Below are positions 45,533 to 57,708 of a stretch of DNA of 64,000 nucleotides, one piece after another. The position numbers and the translations under genes are program-made. The notes beneath the pieces were generated by a model. That model saw only the letters and a program-made list of their open reading frames with translations, ran no database searches and was not told where the DNA came from. The DNA is from Rotaria socialis (Eukaryota > Rotifera > Eurotatoria > Philodinida > Philodinidae): the NCBI GenBank assembly GCA_905331475.1, contig CAJNYU010003357.1:248001-312000 (forward strand), in the 5' to 3' direction. Position 1 is the first letter of the stretch. Every line of letters begins with the position of its first letter.

Positions 45533-45860
45533 ACAGAGAAATTAATCTATCGGTTAATTAATTAATTAGTAATCAGTAAATTAATTTCTCTGTTAAGGTC
45601 TCTGATGACCCCCAGCGACTTCATGCATCATGATACAAACCATGACAGTAACACTCCACAGATCACCACAGACCATGGCCGACAGGCTTCACATATAATC
45701 ACAGAGAAATTAATTAATTAATTAGTAATTAGTAAATTAATTTCTCTGTTAAGGTCTGCGATGGCCCCCAGCGACTCAATGCATCATGATACAAACCATG
45801 ACAGAAACACTCTACAGATCACCACAGACCATGGCCGACAGACTTCACAAATAATCACAG
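45533..45860. repeat. Tandem duplication, period 168 bp, with an internal palindrome
   Basis: Copy 1 starts at 45533 and copy 2 at 45701, over 90 percent alike by eye. Each opens with ACAGAGAAATTAAT and about 60 bases later has its complement ATTAATTTCTCTGT, enclosing TTAATTAATTAA. The second half of each unit contains TGCATCATGATACAAACCAT and CACAGACCATGGCCGACAG. No coding content. A satellite fragment or the end region of a mobile element are both possible. Confidence 0.85.
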
Positions 45861-47861
45861 ACAGTGGCAAAAAAGCTGCAAAGACTCACAGAATGTGGTA
45901 GGCGGATTTCAACAAAGAAGTTTCATCGTGCTTCGCATTTTAATCCCACACAGATTGCGCCAACAGCTTTTTCATTTATATTCATCCAATTGTAATGTTA
46001 CTGGAAAATATGATTGCCATTTTTTGAATACTTTTCATGTTCCTGTTCTTTTCTCTTGTTCTAATGAAACTTCTAAAGACATGACTTCAATTAACTCGTC
46101 GAATTTCTATTGTTTATTTCACTCGAATGAACTCTAATAAGAGAGCCCATAAGTTCAAGGAACTTCCGAATCGATTCATCGATGTGAATAAATTCTAATA
46201 ATAACAGCAAAGATTCAGTCGATGACGACCTGTTTTTAATTTTAGAACAGATTAATTCTTTATCGTTGTATTGTAACATATATTAGAAAAATTAAAATAA
46301 CAAAATAATTCTCATATTGTCAAAGTTTTTCTTTCGAATGCAAAAGTAATTATATTACTTTTGATATCAATATTTTAGAAACATAATTGAACTATATAGA
46401 AAAATGGAGAAATATAGCATTTCTAATGTAACTCTGTTGTATAAAACTTTGACATTTTTTTCGGTGTCGATATTCTTCATTACTCATTTTCGTCAATTTT
46501 TTAAATAGTAAGTTGACATATCATTATTTTTGTGAGTAAGCAATGAATTTACTTCTTGTATCTCCTGAAATCAGATGTTATTGTTGATATCAATGTTTAA
46601 ATAATAATTCTTTAAATCGAAGTGTAAATTTAATAATATATATATATATGAATACGGAAAGAGTTTATTGTATTTTCATCATTAATTACAGTAGCCACGA
46701 GATCGTAAATTTTGATTTTAAATTAATAATGACTAATTCTAGTAAAGTTTAAATATTTAATAAAATCTGAAAATAGTCATGAAACCATCAAAACACATTC
46801 AAGAAAAAGTATAGTGTTGTCAATGAAATTAAAATCTTTTCTCTTTTCAACCTTGAATTATTATCATGGAAATTTTTCAAATGGGATCATATTGGTGTTC
46901 GTTAACTGATAACTCTTGATCTACATCGTAACTTTGCTCTCGACATCTCGTCTTGATTTTTCTCTAAAAAAATGGCTGTGAAATAGACTGCATGCATACA
47001 ATTGGATGAGAGGAAAGTAGAAACGCACATCTTCAAAACTCCAATCCAAACCACATTTTATATTAGTTTATATTTAATGGTGTTGTGCAGTTATTTTTTC
47101 CATTTAATACCTATATTGTCGTATTCGATTCAGTAAGTGTTCTGTCTAACCATAATAAATTTACGAAAAAAATACTTTAGAAATTATAAATCGTCAGCAA
47201 ATTGAATTTTCTTCTAATATTTTACATTTCTACGATGTCATTTTCTCGATATGATCTTCAGTCTTTCTGGAATGTGTGCAACGATAGATCTGTATAAACT
47301 TGTGTATAACTTTGCCTCATATTTCAATGACGTAAGTGTATAAAAGTCATCATCACCATCCAAGATTCTGTTCTGACGTCACAATATCTCTTGCGGTCAA
47401 ACAGAGTGACTAAGTAAAAGAACACTTGTAAATGGTCTATGCCATTGTTAAAATATTCATGTCTACTCGCACACACACAAACATACTGATCCACTGTACG
47501 CTCGATTGCTAAAAATACAGTATACGTTCATATTCATATTCACATGTGTATATTAGATTGACTGACTGGATGTTTGTTTTATGCAATGCATGCACACATT
47601 ACCTGTAGGGTGCACATTGCATCGTTAAATACATTGAACACGTATATATATATATATGTGTTGTGTGTGTGTACATATACACGTATCTGTATGCAGTTTA
47701 CTTGATCATTATCATCGAAGTGCACAGAAGATAGACAGAGGAGAGAGAAAAAAGGAGCAAACGTTCATTGATACAACTCATTCAACCATTTTACAACGAA
47801 ACGTTTATATACGTACGCAAATCATTTTTCTTCTTCTTCTTCTTCTTGTGTTGTATCCAAC
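45861..47861. other. Intergenic region upstream of nidogen
   Basis: AT-rich, with (CA)n and (TA)n near 47470 and 47645-47657 and a (CTT)n run at about 47828-47847 shortly before the nidogen start. No exon supported. Confidence 0.45.
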
Positions 47862-50800
47862 ATGTACCTGTCTTATACGAATCGAAAGACAATTTTTTGT
47901 CTTTTGATTTTATTCTGTTTTAATTATCAGAGTGAAACTATTGATGAATCGAATTTTTTTATTTATAATGATGGCATTGAATTACCCAGAGAAGATGATA
48001 CACATTCAGAACAAATTATTCTTTCACCTGAAATACCATTTATTACAACAATATATGAAAGCGTTTATGTAACTAGAATTTTATTTAAAAAGAAATTGAA
48101 CACGAGAAAAACGCGAATCTTTCTTTAGATTAATACAAATGGCTTTTTATCATTTTTATTACCGATTGCATATTTTTTTCCTCAAATAACATTGACAAGT
48201 TATACTGGCTATGCAATTATTGCACCATTTTGGGCTGATATTGATGCATCAATTAAAGGTGGTTCTATTACGTACAAGTAAAATTTCATGATTGATTTAT
48301 TCTTTGTTTATATTGTATATATATATATATATATATATGAATTTATTCTGTATAGATATTCAAAAGAAGAAGACTTACTTAGAAAAGCAAAAGATTTAAT
48401 TCAACAAGGCTTTTCACAATCACAAACATTTCAACCTAAATCAGTTTTGATATGTACTTGGCAAAATGTTCATCCGCTTTTAGATAAAGAAAACAAGGTT
48501 TTAATCATATTGAATAAGAAAATATTTTAATTTGATATTTTTTTCTTTTTGAAAATCAAATAGAAAAATACATTTCAAGTAGCTATCGTTAGTGATGGTG
48601 TACAAACATTTTCTATATTTATGTATGCAAAAATAGAGTTTATCTCAGCCTATAGTCCCACAAAATTAGGTCGAGAAGATCGATATGCTGAAGCAGGTTT
48701 TACTGACGGTACACCTCAACAAACGATAGTTTTACCTGGATCAGGTGGAGAAACCATGGTTAATTTAGTTAAGTATGTAAATAAGAAATTCCCGACAATG
48801 TACATGTATCAATATATGTTGTAGGGAATCCAATATTGGTAAACCAGGTGTTTGGGTTTATTTAATCGGAGATCGACGTCAATATGGTAGATTTCGTGTC
48901 ACACCAGCCGGTAGTGATGATAATTATGAACAAGCTTTTGCACCAGTACAACGTAAGTGTAATTTCTTTTGTTTTCTATAACAATTTGTATGCTTGTCAT
49001 ATATTAATGGGTATGCTATGATGTTAAAATTGATTTTGGTTTCTTTCTCTTATAGCAGCATATTCATCGAATATGTTTCCACAAGAACGCCATAATTTCT
49101 ATTATGAACAATTAACATCTCCATTGGCATCGACAATTCCACCAGGTATTATTATTGACTAAATCAGTTTTACTGAACATTTTAATGGTAAATTTTAGAT
49201 GCAATCGAATGTCAAACATGTGCTCGTAATTCTCAATGCGAAAATCAAGGCAACGGATATTGTTGTCGTTGTATTTTTCCTTATTTGGGTTCAGGACTTC
49301 GATGTGAACGAGCTGGTAAATCTTTTTTTCTACAGTTATTTTTCTATTTTAGTATTTGTACATTAATTTTAATAGAAAACTATCCAGTTGTGGGTAAAAT
49401 CAATGGTGAAATCAATGGTCATAAATTAGATTCCGAATTACAAGGTTACATTTATATTGAAGATGGTCGAATACATAATTCACTTTATAATATGCCTTTA
49501 ATTCATTCCCATCTACAGCAATTAATTCCTTTATTTAACACAATCAATTGGTTGTTTGGTGCCATTCATCGATTTTCAGATCCTATCGAAAATGGTTTTG
49601 CTCTTACAGGTTAAACAAAGGACTAGACCTTTTCGTATTATTTATTGACAATTAATACATTATTTTTATATATTATTAAATAGGTGGCATAGTCAATCGT
49701 TCATCTTTAATACGCTTTTTTGAAGTTGACAATACGACTGAACAATCGATTTTAAATATTGAACAACACTTTCGTGGCATTGAATCAGGTGTTCTTTATG
49801 TTGATACATATATCAATGGTAGTCTTCCACACCCAGAAGGAAATCTATCGGTTTCAATCGGAAATAATAATATTAAATATATTAAACGATCATTAGGTTT
49901 GGATTAGAATTTATTTAGCTTATTTATGTATAACATAAATAACATTTGTTCAGGTCATTATGATGCAAAATCATTGGCAACCTATACATTAATATCAAAG
50001 GTTGATAATAATTCAAGTGTTGTTTATAATATGAGTTATGAAGTTGAAGATACTTTAACATTCTATGAATGTCTACATAATCCTCATCGAGCAGGAAAAG
50101 AAATGGTTGTATCCATTCAAGACAATCATATCTATCATTCAATTGAAGATACAACTATTCGATTTTTTACTATAAGTAAAGTTGGTACTCAAGGTATGCA
50201 AAAGTCAAATGTAACTTAGGGTCAATAAAATATTTTTCATCTAGCTCCAAAATTTGATCCATGCGATTCATCACCTTGCCATGGTTATGCTCAATGTATA
50301 CCAAATTTTGAACAACATTCTTACGAATGTAAATGTAATTCAGGTTTCATTGGTGATGGTATACGTCGATGTGATGGTAAACGATGATATTTTACAAGAC
50401 TCTTTTATTCGAAAATTTTGCTATTCTTTCAAAGATATTAACGAATGTACTCAATCACCATGCCATCCAAACGCAATCTGTACAAATACATATGGCAATT
50501 TCACATGTGAATGTAAACAAAATTATATTGGAAATGGATTCTTTTGTAAACCTATCAATGACGAAAGTGAGTTATTAACAAATTCGTTTTCCTAGAATAG
50601 AAGAATCGTGAACAAGAAATTTATAAATTTAGTCGAAACATGTACAACAAAAATTTGTCCACAATTTTCAACATGTATACAAGATCCACACACGAGACAA
50701 GCACGTTGTCTATGTAAAGACGGTTGGCAAATGGTTGACGACTCTGAAAATCATGCTCCTGGAAGTTCTAAATCTGTTTGTAAACCAAAACAATGCAATG

Positions 50801-52888
50801 AATATTATAATTGTGATACATACGCTAATTGCCTTATTAATGAAAATACACAAAAGTATGAATGCATATGCAAACCAGGTTTGTAATAATTAATTAATTT
50901 GATATTAATATATACATATATAAATTTAAATTACGATTGTATTATATTTCTTTAACAGGTTTTTATGGAGACGGATATTCATGCACAGCACATTTTTGTT
51001 CATCAGATGGTGATTGTGGTTATAATGCACATTGTTTACCTGATGAACAACGACCAGGTTTTAGTAAATGTGTTTGTGATCCGGGATTTCTTAATGATGG
51101 TACAACATTTTCAACTTGTGTTAAAGATGGTAACTAAATAAATACGACACTATTTGTCAATATACATATATATATATATTAAAACTTTTTGGTATCTTTT
51201 CTTAGTAATTTCATGTAATATTGAAAATAAATGTCATACCAATGCTCAATGTGTATATAATGAACGTATCGATAGACATGTATGTTTATGTCGAACTGGT
51301 TATAAAGGTGATGGAATAACATGCCGACATGAACGTAAGACATTTAGTCGTTTGCAAAAAATATAAAAATCTCCATAATGCTCAATACTAGATTCATGCC
51401 TGGAAAATGCTACAATATGTTCAACTTCAGCTGCTTGTGTTTATGATCCTATTCTACAAGATAATGTTTGTTCGTGTCGAGATGGATTTGTTGGTGATGG
51501 AATGCAGTAGGTTTTATATTTTTCCTATTGAAAATAAGCTATTGAGAAAACGATAAATATTTCGATATATAGTTGTGCTGAAATACTGGGTGGACCTAAA
51601 GAACAATTTTTAATTGTTAATCAAGGACAAACAATTTTAAAGGTACCATTAACAGCATCGGGTTTAACAAATGGTAATGAAAATCGTATTCTTTATGTAC
51701 CACGTAAGTACAATAGATGAAATCGGTTTTTTCCTCTTACATATATGATTTATTTTTATGTATTAATACAGGAATGCGTGCTGTCGGTATTTCAATTGAT
51801 TGTCGTCAACAATTTGTTTATTTTACTGATACATCAGGAAAGACAATACAACGAATGAAATATGATGGTAGTGAACAAAAAATAATTCTTAGCGGTAATC
51901 ATTGAAAAAAATGAGTAAAAGTTCAAACATCAGAATTTTGAATTAAATTTAGGACTTGGAAGTCCTGAAGGCATTGCTGTTGATTGGGTGTCACGTTTAA
52001 TATTTTGGACAGATTCATTATTAAAGCGTATAGAAGTTGCTAAAGTTGATGGTAGTCTACGTAAAGTTCTGCTTGATAAAAATATTCAAAATCCACGTGC
52101 CATTGCTGTTAATCCAGAACTTGGGTTTGTCGAAAAAGAATTTTGAATAAAACATGAAACTCAGTATGATCTTTAATTGTTTAATTTTTTTTACAGATAT
52201 GTCTTTTGGACAGATTGGAATCGACAAAATCCTCGTATTGAACGTGCTAATATGGATGGTAGTGAACGTAAAATTCTTGTTTCCGATAAACTTGGTTTAC
52301 CTAATGGTCTTTACTATGATCATCATCGTCGAGAATTGTGTTGGGGCGATGCAAAAATGAAAACAATCGAATGCGTCAGAGATGATGGATCAAATCGACG
52401 TATTGTTCTAGCTGATCAAACAACAATGATATTTGGTCTTAGTGATGGGCTTCAATATGCCTATTGGACAGATTGGTCAACGTAAAACATAATTTAAATA
52501 AGAAGATTCATTGAAAATTTTTACTTCTTAAATATTTAGAAATAAAATTGGTCGCATTGATAAAACACCAAGCCATTCACCGGATAGTGTTCTTTTACCA
52601 TCAGGAGGAAACGGAAAATTATATGGATTAGTTGCTGTGAAAAATTCGTGTCCACATGATAGTATAAACAACGATTGAAGCGTTTGCATTATATCTATGG
52701 ATGTCTTTTTTTCTATTATTTTAGTTAATAATGTTTGTAACGAAAATAATGATTGTACAACGGGTCAATTATGTTTACCAAATTTAAGTCTTCGCTCTAA
52801 ACGTGTTTGCCAATGTGCTGATAATGCTGGTTTACAATGTCTTCTTCGTGAACGACCACCACCACCACTGCCACCTCAATTTGGCTAG
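47862..52888 (+). CDS. NID: Nidogen (entactin) homologue
   Basis: Twenty-two exons from 47862-48068 to 52725-52888 give 1216 residues, close to human nidogen-1 (1247). Nidogen is a secreted basement-membrane linker between laminin and collagen IV. A signal peptide ([16 protein letters not shown]) is followed by the NIDO domain ([38 protein letters not shown]), a Cys-rich EGF ([19 protein letters not shown]), the G2F beta-barrel ([15 protein letters not shown] to [10 protein letters not shown]), six EGF-like modules including a calcium-binding [10 protein letters not shown], then a YWTD beta-propeller ([40 protein letters not shown]) and a final Cys-rich EGF with a Pro-rich end. The thyroglobulin type-1 module of vertebrate nidogens is not seen. 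Nearly all introns are phase 1 and 55-80 bp, which fits module-bounded exons. Confidence 0.93.
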
Positions 52889-53385
52889 ACTTTTTCTTAC
52901 TTTCTATTGTCATTCATTCTTTCATTAGAATAATCATTTGTCTTTTACAATTATGTAATATTTTCTCATTGATTTTTCTTTTTTCTTTTGGTTCTTATAT
53001 TTCCTAAATGTTGAAATTTGATAGATATCGCTAGTGATCTATTCAGGTTTGAAAAAAGTTTATTATTTGTTTTAATTGATTGACGAATGATAGAAAAAAC
53101 GAACGAACGACGACGACGATAATAATATATGCATGTGAAGTGAATCATAAACTTTTAAACAAAAAGAAAACGTAAAATAGTGGGAAAAAAAAGAAAATAC
53201 AATCATATTTAATTATTATGTTGGGATTTACACAAAAAAGAAAAGTTTATTTTATTTTCTGAATTAGATTCAAATATATTAGCAGATACATTTATTTTGG
53301 AAAAATTCAATTTCTTATTGAGACATTTTCTTTCTTACACAATGTTGTATATTTTCAATCGAAATGAAAATTTTTAGATGAAAAT
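52889..53385. other. Short intergenic region between nidogen and the RING-PARP gene
   Basis: AT-rich. A TTTTTAG acceptor at 53377 stands eight bases before the next start codon, suggesting a 5' UTR intron of the RING-PARP gene. Confidence 0.45.
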
Positions 53386-56300
53386 ATGAGTCAGTTATCT
53401 TCAAAACCTGATCGAAGCAATTCAGATGATGATGCTGACAGTACTGAGTCAGATCAATTATCACCACCTACAAAACGACGTTGTCAATCATCTAATTTAC
53501 AATTATGTCTTCCGAATCAATCATCATCTGTTCTAGTTCATTTATTACCTGATGATGTTAAAGAAAATAAAGAAGAATGCAGATCATGTGGAAAGCAAGA
53601 AATATTATTAAGAGCATTCAATTGTCCATCATTACATTATTTTTGTTTAAATTGTATTTTTAATTGGACCAAAAAACATATTCAGGTAAGAAGAAAACTA
53701 TAGGAAGTTGAATAAATAATACGTATATAAATATGTCTTTTAGACAAAAACACCACCGGCATGTTTAGTAGTTGATTGTGGTTATTTATTAAAGCATGAA
53801 GATCTTGATGATTTACCAATAACTATAAAAGATCATCAAATACTTCTTCAATTAATTCAAATTAATATAGATAAAAATGAGGCAATAAATAATTTTCGCA
53901 TAAAATGCGATAAATGTTGTTTATATATTGATCAACATGATTTTTTTATACATTATAATCAATGTTTGGGAAGTTCTGTTACAATTCCATGTGAAATATG
54001 TTTTTGTCCTATTTTAATGGATGATTATGAACAACATATGTTACTATGTACTAATGATGATAATACAACATTAGCTCAATTTTTATGTAAACATTTACAA
54101 AATCCAAATATTGATGTAAAACATATTAAATTATTTATTTCCTCATGGCAACGAAAACATCGACGAGCTATTGATGTTTATGAAATGATAGAAACATTAA
54201 ATCAAACAAATGGTATGTTCTTATCGTAGTTTTACATATTAATTTTCATTGATATTTCTCTCGTAAAATAGGATTTTCAAAAGAAACTTGTGATGTATGT
54301 AGAAATTCAATGCAATCAGATGCATTTTATTTTTTAAATTGTTATGAAAATCATTCATTATGTCTATTATGTTATAAACAACGTTTACAAAATCAAGTAA
54401 GTTTATTTACAAATAAATTATAGTCAAGAGAAAGATTAATAGATTGAATCTGTAAGAATATTACCTTTTGTCTCTGTGTTGCGTTTTGAATAATTCTTTC
54501 TTTTAATTATTGGCCAATCCGATTTAGAAATTTTTGTATCTTAAAATTGTTGTTTAAGAGAACAATGAAAAATATAAGGCTTTTATTGTATACTATAATC
54601 AATATTGGATCCTATTTTATTCTTGTAGAGATAAGACTTAAAATTGTGAAAGAACGAACACTAATTTTCTGCAAGTGCATAATCATAGAAAGTAGTGCAA
54701 GAAAACTAAAACAATCTTTGAATGGATGCTCTTGCATTGTTTCACAGTCTTGATAGTATCTTGATTAAAGATTGAACTTTATTGTAGTTTACTTTGAAAG
54801 ATTGCCTAACTTCCTTATGAATAATGATCGATAGTTTAGAAATAATGTAAACTTTCTTATATAATACAAGAAAAGGATTTAAATTCTATTCATGTCGTAA
54901 GATAAATCATATTCATAGATAGATAATACTATTTTCTTTTCTCACAGATGAACAACAATGTAGTATTAACATGTCATCAATGTACTTATCATTTACAAGA
55001 TAAAGATTTATCCGAAACACGTATATTTACTAATGAAGAAATTGTTTCATTTCAAAATTATCAGAGTAAAAAAGTCTTCGAATTGTATAGTAATCTCTAT
55101 GGTGCAGAAGATGTACCCGATGTAAATGTTACTGCTCAACCCCAACAACAACAGCAACAACAAAACGAACTAACAGTAATGAATGATGATAATACACCTC
55201 GTCGTAAATGTGAATTATGTTCAAAACTACATTCCTATGGAAATATATTTGTATTGAATTGCAATTGTAAAATATGTTATAATTGTTTTGCTAATGAAGT
55301 TAATCGCCAAAGAACAATAACAAATGAATTACTCAGTTAGTTTTAATTTAACCATGTTGATATAGAAAAAGCAAAATGTTTATTTTATTTTTTATTAGTT
55401 TGTTCACTTTGTCGTAGTCCAATAAAATATAATGATCTTTCAAATTTACGTTTACCACCTGATGAAATTCAAGCTATACAATCATATCAACAAGGAAAAT
55501 TATTTGAAGCTGAACATGCAGTACATTTTAGTCGACAAAAAAGTAGTCAGGTAAATCTTGAAGAGAAAAATTGATTTATTATTTAATGATAATTTAAATA
55601 GATCACAAATAATGATTATAATCATGACGGTGATGATGATGATGATGTTGATGTATTACTTTTAAATCAACAGCAATATTTACCTAAATATTGGACATTA
55701 CCAATGTTAACTAATTTTTCTCGTCATACACTCGATCTACAATCAACAGAATACACCTTTGTAGCCGATCGATTTCATCACAGTTGGGCAAACTTGAAAA
55801 ATCACCTTTCTGCTCCTGTTCCATCGTTAAGAACAGTGCGACGTCCAAGACTACCCCAATCAGCAGTGGCACCGACACCGATAGGACCATCACCGATACT
55901 GATAGGGCCACCACCGTTACCACAATCATCGGTTTTTGTTCCATCAATAAATAATCATGCAGCAACACAGTTACAAGCAGTATTATTGCAACGAATTCGT
56001 TCAATACAAGTTCCCAATACTAATAGTAATAATGGATCTGCAATAAATCAACAACAGCAACAACAACAACAACAACAGCAATATCATGGTTTCGGAAACT
56101 TGCCATATAATCTATCTCTTGGAACAAATCCAATGGCTCCACAGCCATCAGGATCATTACCTATGCATCCTTCGATGCCTTTTCTCTCACAATCAATGTA
56201 TGGGCCAAATATGCTTAACACAGCTCCTAGAGGTCCACCTCCTATGCCTCCAGGAAGCACACAACCAGTAGCACGTCTACCTGCACAACCTCGACCTGCT

Positions 56301-56986
56301 GCACCAACTACACCTAAGCCAGAAATAATTCAAATAGAACGCATTCAAAATCAGCGTTGGTTTAAACAATATTCAGCACATAAATGTGAATTTCGACAAA
56401 AAATAGGCAAACACACTGAACAATGGCTTTTTCATGGTAAATAATAATCGTATAGGCTTGTTTGATTGTTTTTGTTTTCGTTATAGGTTGTGATGAACGA
56501 TCATCGAAAAATATTGAAGTCGAATGGTTTAATCGTTCGTATGCTGGTCAACATGGTGAGCATTAACTATGAAACGAAAAACAAAATACTTTATATAATG
56601 ATGTATTTTAGCTGTAGCTTTTGGACAAGGTTGTTATTTTGCACGCGATGCTTTGTACAGTCATAATTATGCATTACCCGATCGTAACGGTATTCGACGA
56701 ATGTTTCTTGGTAAATAATATTTTATTTTCAGAGATAAAATTGACGTCCTTTTTCGTCTCGATACAATCGTTTAGCTCGAGTTCTTATTGGTAATACTAC
56801 TCAAGGAAATTCAACTATGCGTGTTGCACCACCTGGTTATGACACAACTGGTGATGGCCAAAGTATTTTTGGTATGTTTTTTCTAATTTATTTTATTTTT
56901 ATATAATTTTCATTGTTTTCTTGTTTGTTCTAGTAACATATCATGATTCTCAAGCTTATGCGGAATATTTGATAAGTTATCGGTGA
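53386..56986 (+). CDS. Triple-RING zinc-finger protein fused to a PARP (mono-ADP-ribosyltransferase) domain
   Basis: Ten exons (53386-53685, 53744-54212, 54272-54396, 54948-55335, 55399-55550, 55602-56436, 56487-56555, 56612-56710, 56776-56871, 56934-56986) give 861 residues. RING 1: C65, C68, C80, H84, C87, C90, C107, C112. Two smaller Cys/His pairs (CDKC and CEIC) follow. RING 2: C263, C266, C280, H284, C287, C290, C307, C310. RING 3: C386, C389, C403, C405, C408, C411, C429, C432. After a Gln- and Pro-rich linker comes a PARP14/15-like catalytic domain: RIQNQRWFKQY, WLFHG (H756), FNRSYAGQHAVAFGQGCYFA (Y788), and YHDSQAYAEYLISYR. The third triad position is Ile843 instead of Glu, which predicts mono- rather than poly-ADP-ribosylation. 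RING fingers suggest ubiquitin ligase activity. Introns lie between and within domains in phase, so the fusion is one gene model, not two adjacent ones. Intron 3 is 551 bp. Confidence 0.85.
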
Positions 56987-57050
56987 TAATAAGTATTTAA
57001 AAAAGCTATGAATGCTGTTCTTTATTATATAGTGCCTGTTGTGAATAATC

Positions 57051-57056
57051 AATAAA
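57051..57056 (+). terminator. Poly(A) signal AATAAA of the RING-PARP gene
   Basis: Canonical hexamer 65 bases after the stop codon at 56986. Confidence 0.55.
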
Positions 57057-57708
57057 GCAATCGACTAGTTTATGTTTTCTTCTATTTTTCTCTCGATGAA
57101 TTCTTGTTATTTTGATTGTATGGATTTTTTTCTCTCTATTTGTTTTTTGCAAATGTTTGGTTTACTATTTGATATGAAACAAGAAAATACATTTACGTAA
57201 AAAGTGAACGAAGAATTCTTTTAAACAGAAGCAAACTAATTTTACCAAAGTTTTAATTAAAAAAATGTAGCTATAAAGTATTCTTTTTTAGAAGGTTCTT
57301 GCTTTCAGTAATGTACTACTTGATCTATTTTATTAGATATTCAAATAAATCATCAATGAATGGCAAACATTTTTCTATTCATACTAGATAGATTGTAAGG
57401 CGATTCAATGCTTCTTTTTCAATCACTATCTTTTATTAGAATGTCAAAGTTCAATGATCACATATACAAAAATACATACAAGTGAATAATAGATAAAAAA
57501 TGCATAGATGATAACTTTTACGATAAAAATATACACTGAAAAAAAAACAATTTATCGGCATTGTTTGATGATTAAATGTATTTTGATTTTCAAATCAATG
57601 ATTTAGAATCTTATGAAACGCAAATTTTACCAGAAAAAAACTCTTAAAAAAAACATCGTCGAATAGCTATGTACTGAATTTGTTTCGCTCTATTTGTTTT
57701 CTATTCAG
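57057..57708. other. AT-rich region after the RING-PARP gene
   Basis: No supported feature. It ends at a splice acceptor (TATTCAG) before an orphan exon. Confidence 0.4.

Noticed and set aside
45895..46137. 80-residue frame downstream of the 168-bp repeat
   Set aside because: Unbalanced composition, starts at the edge of the repeat, no motif and no splice context.
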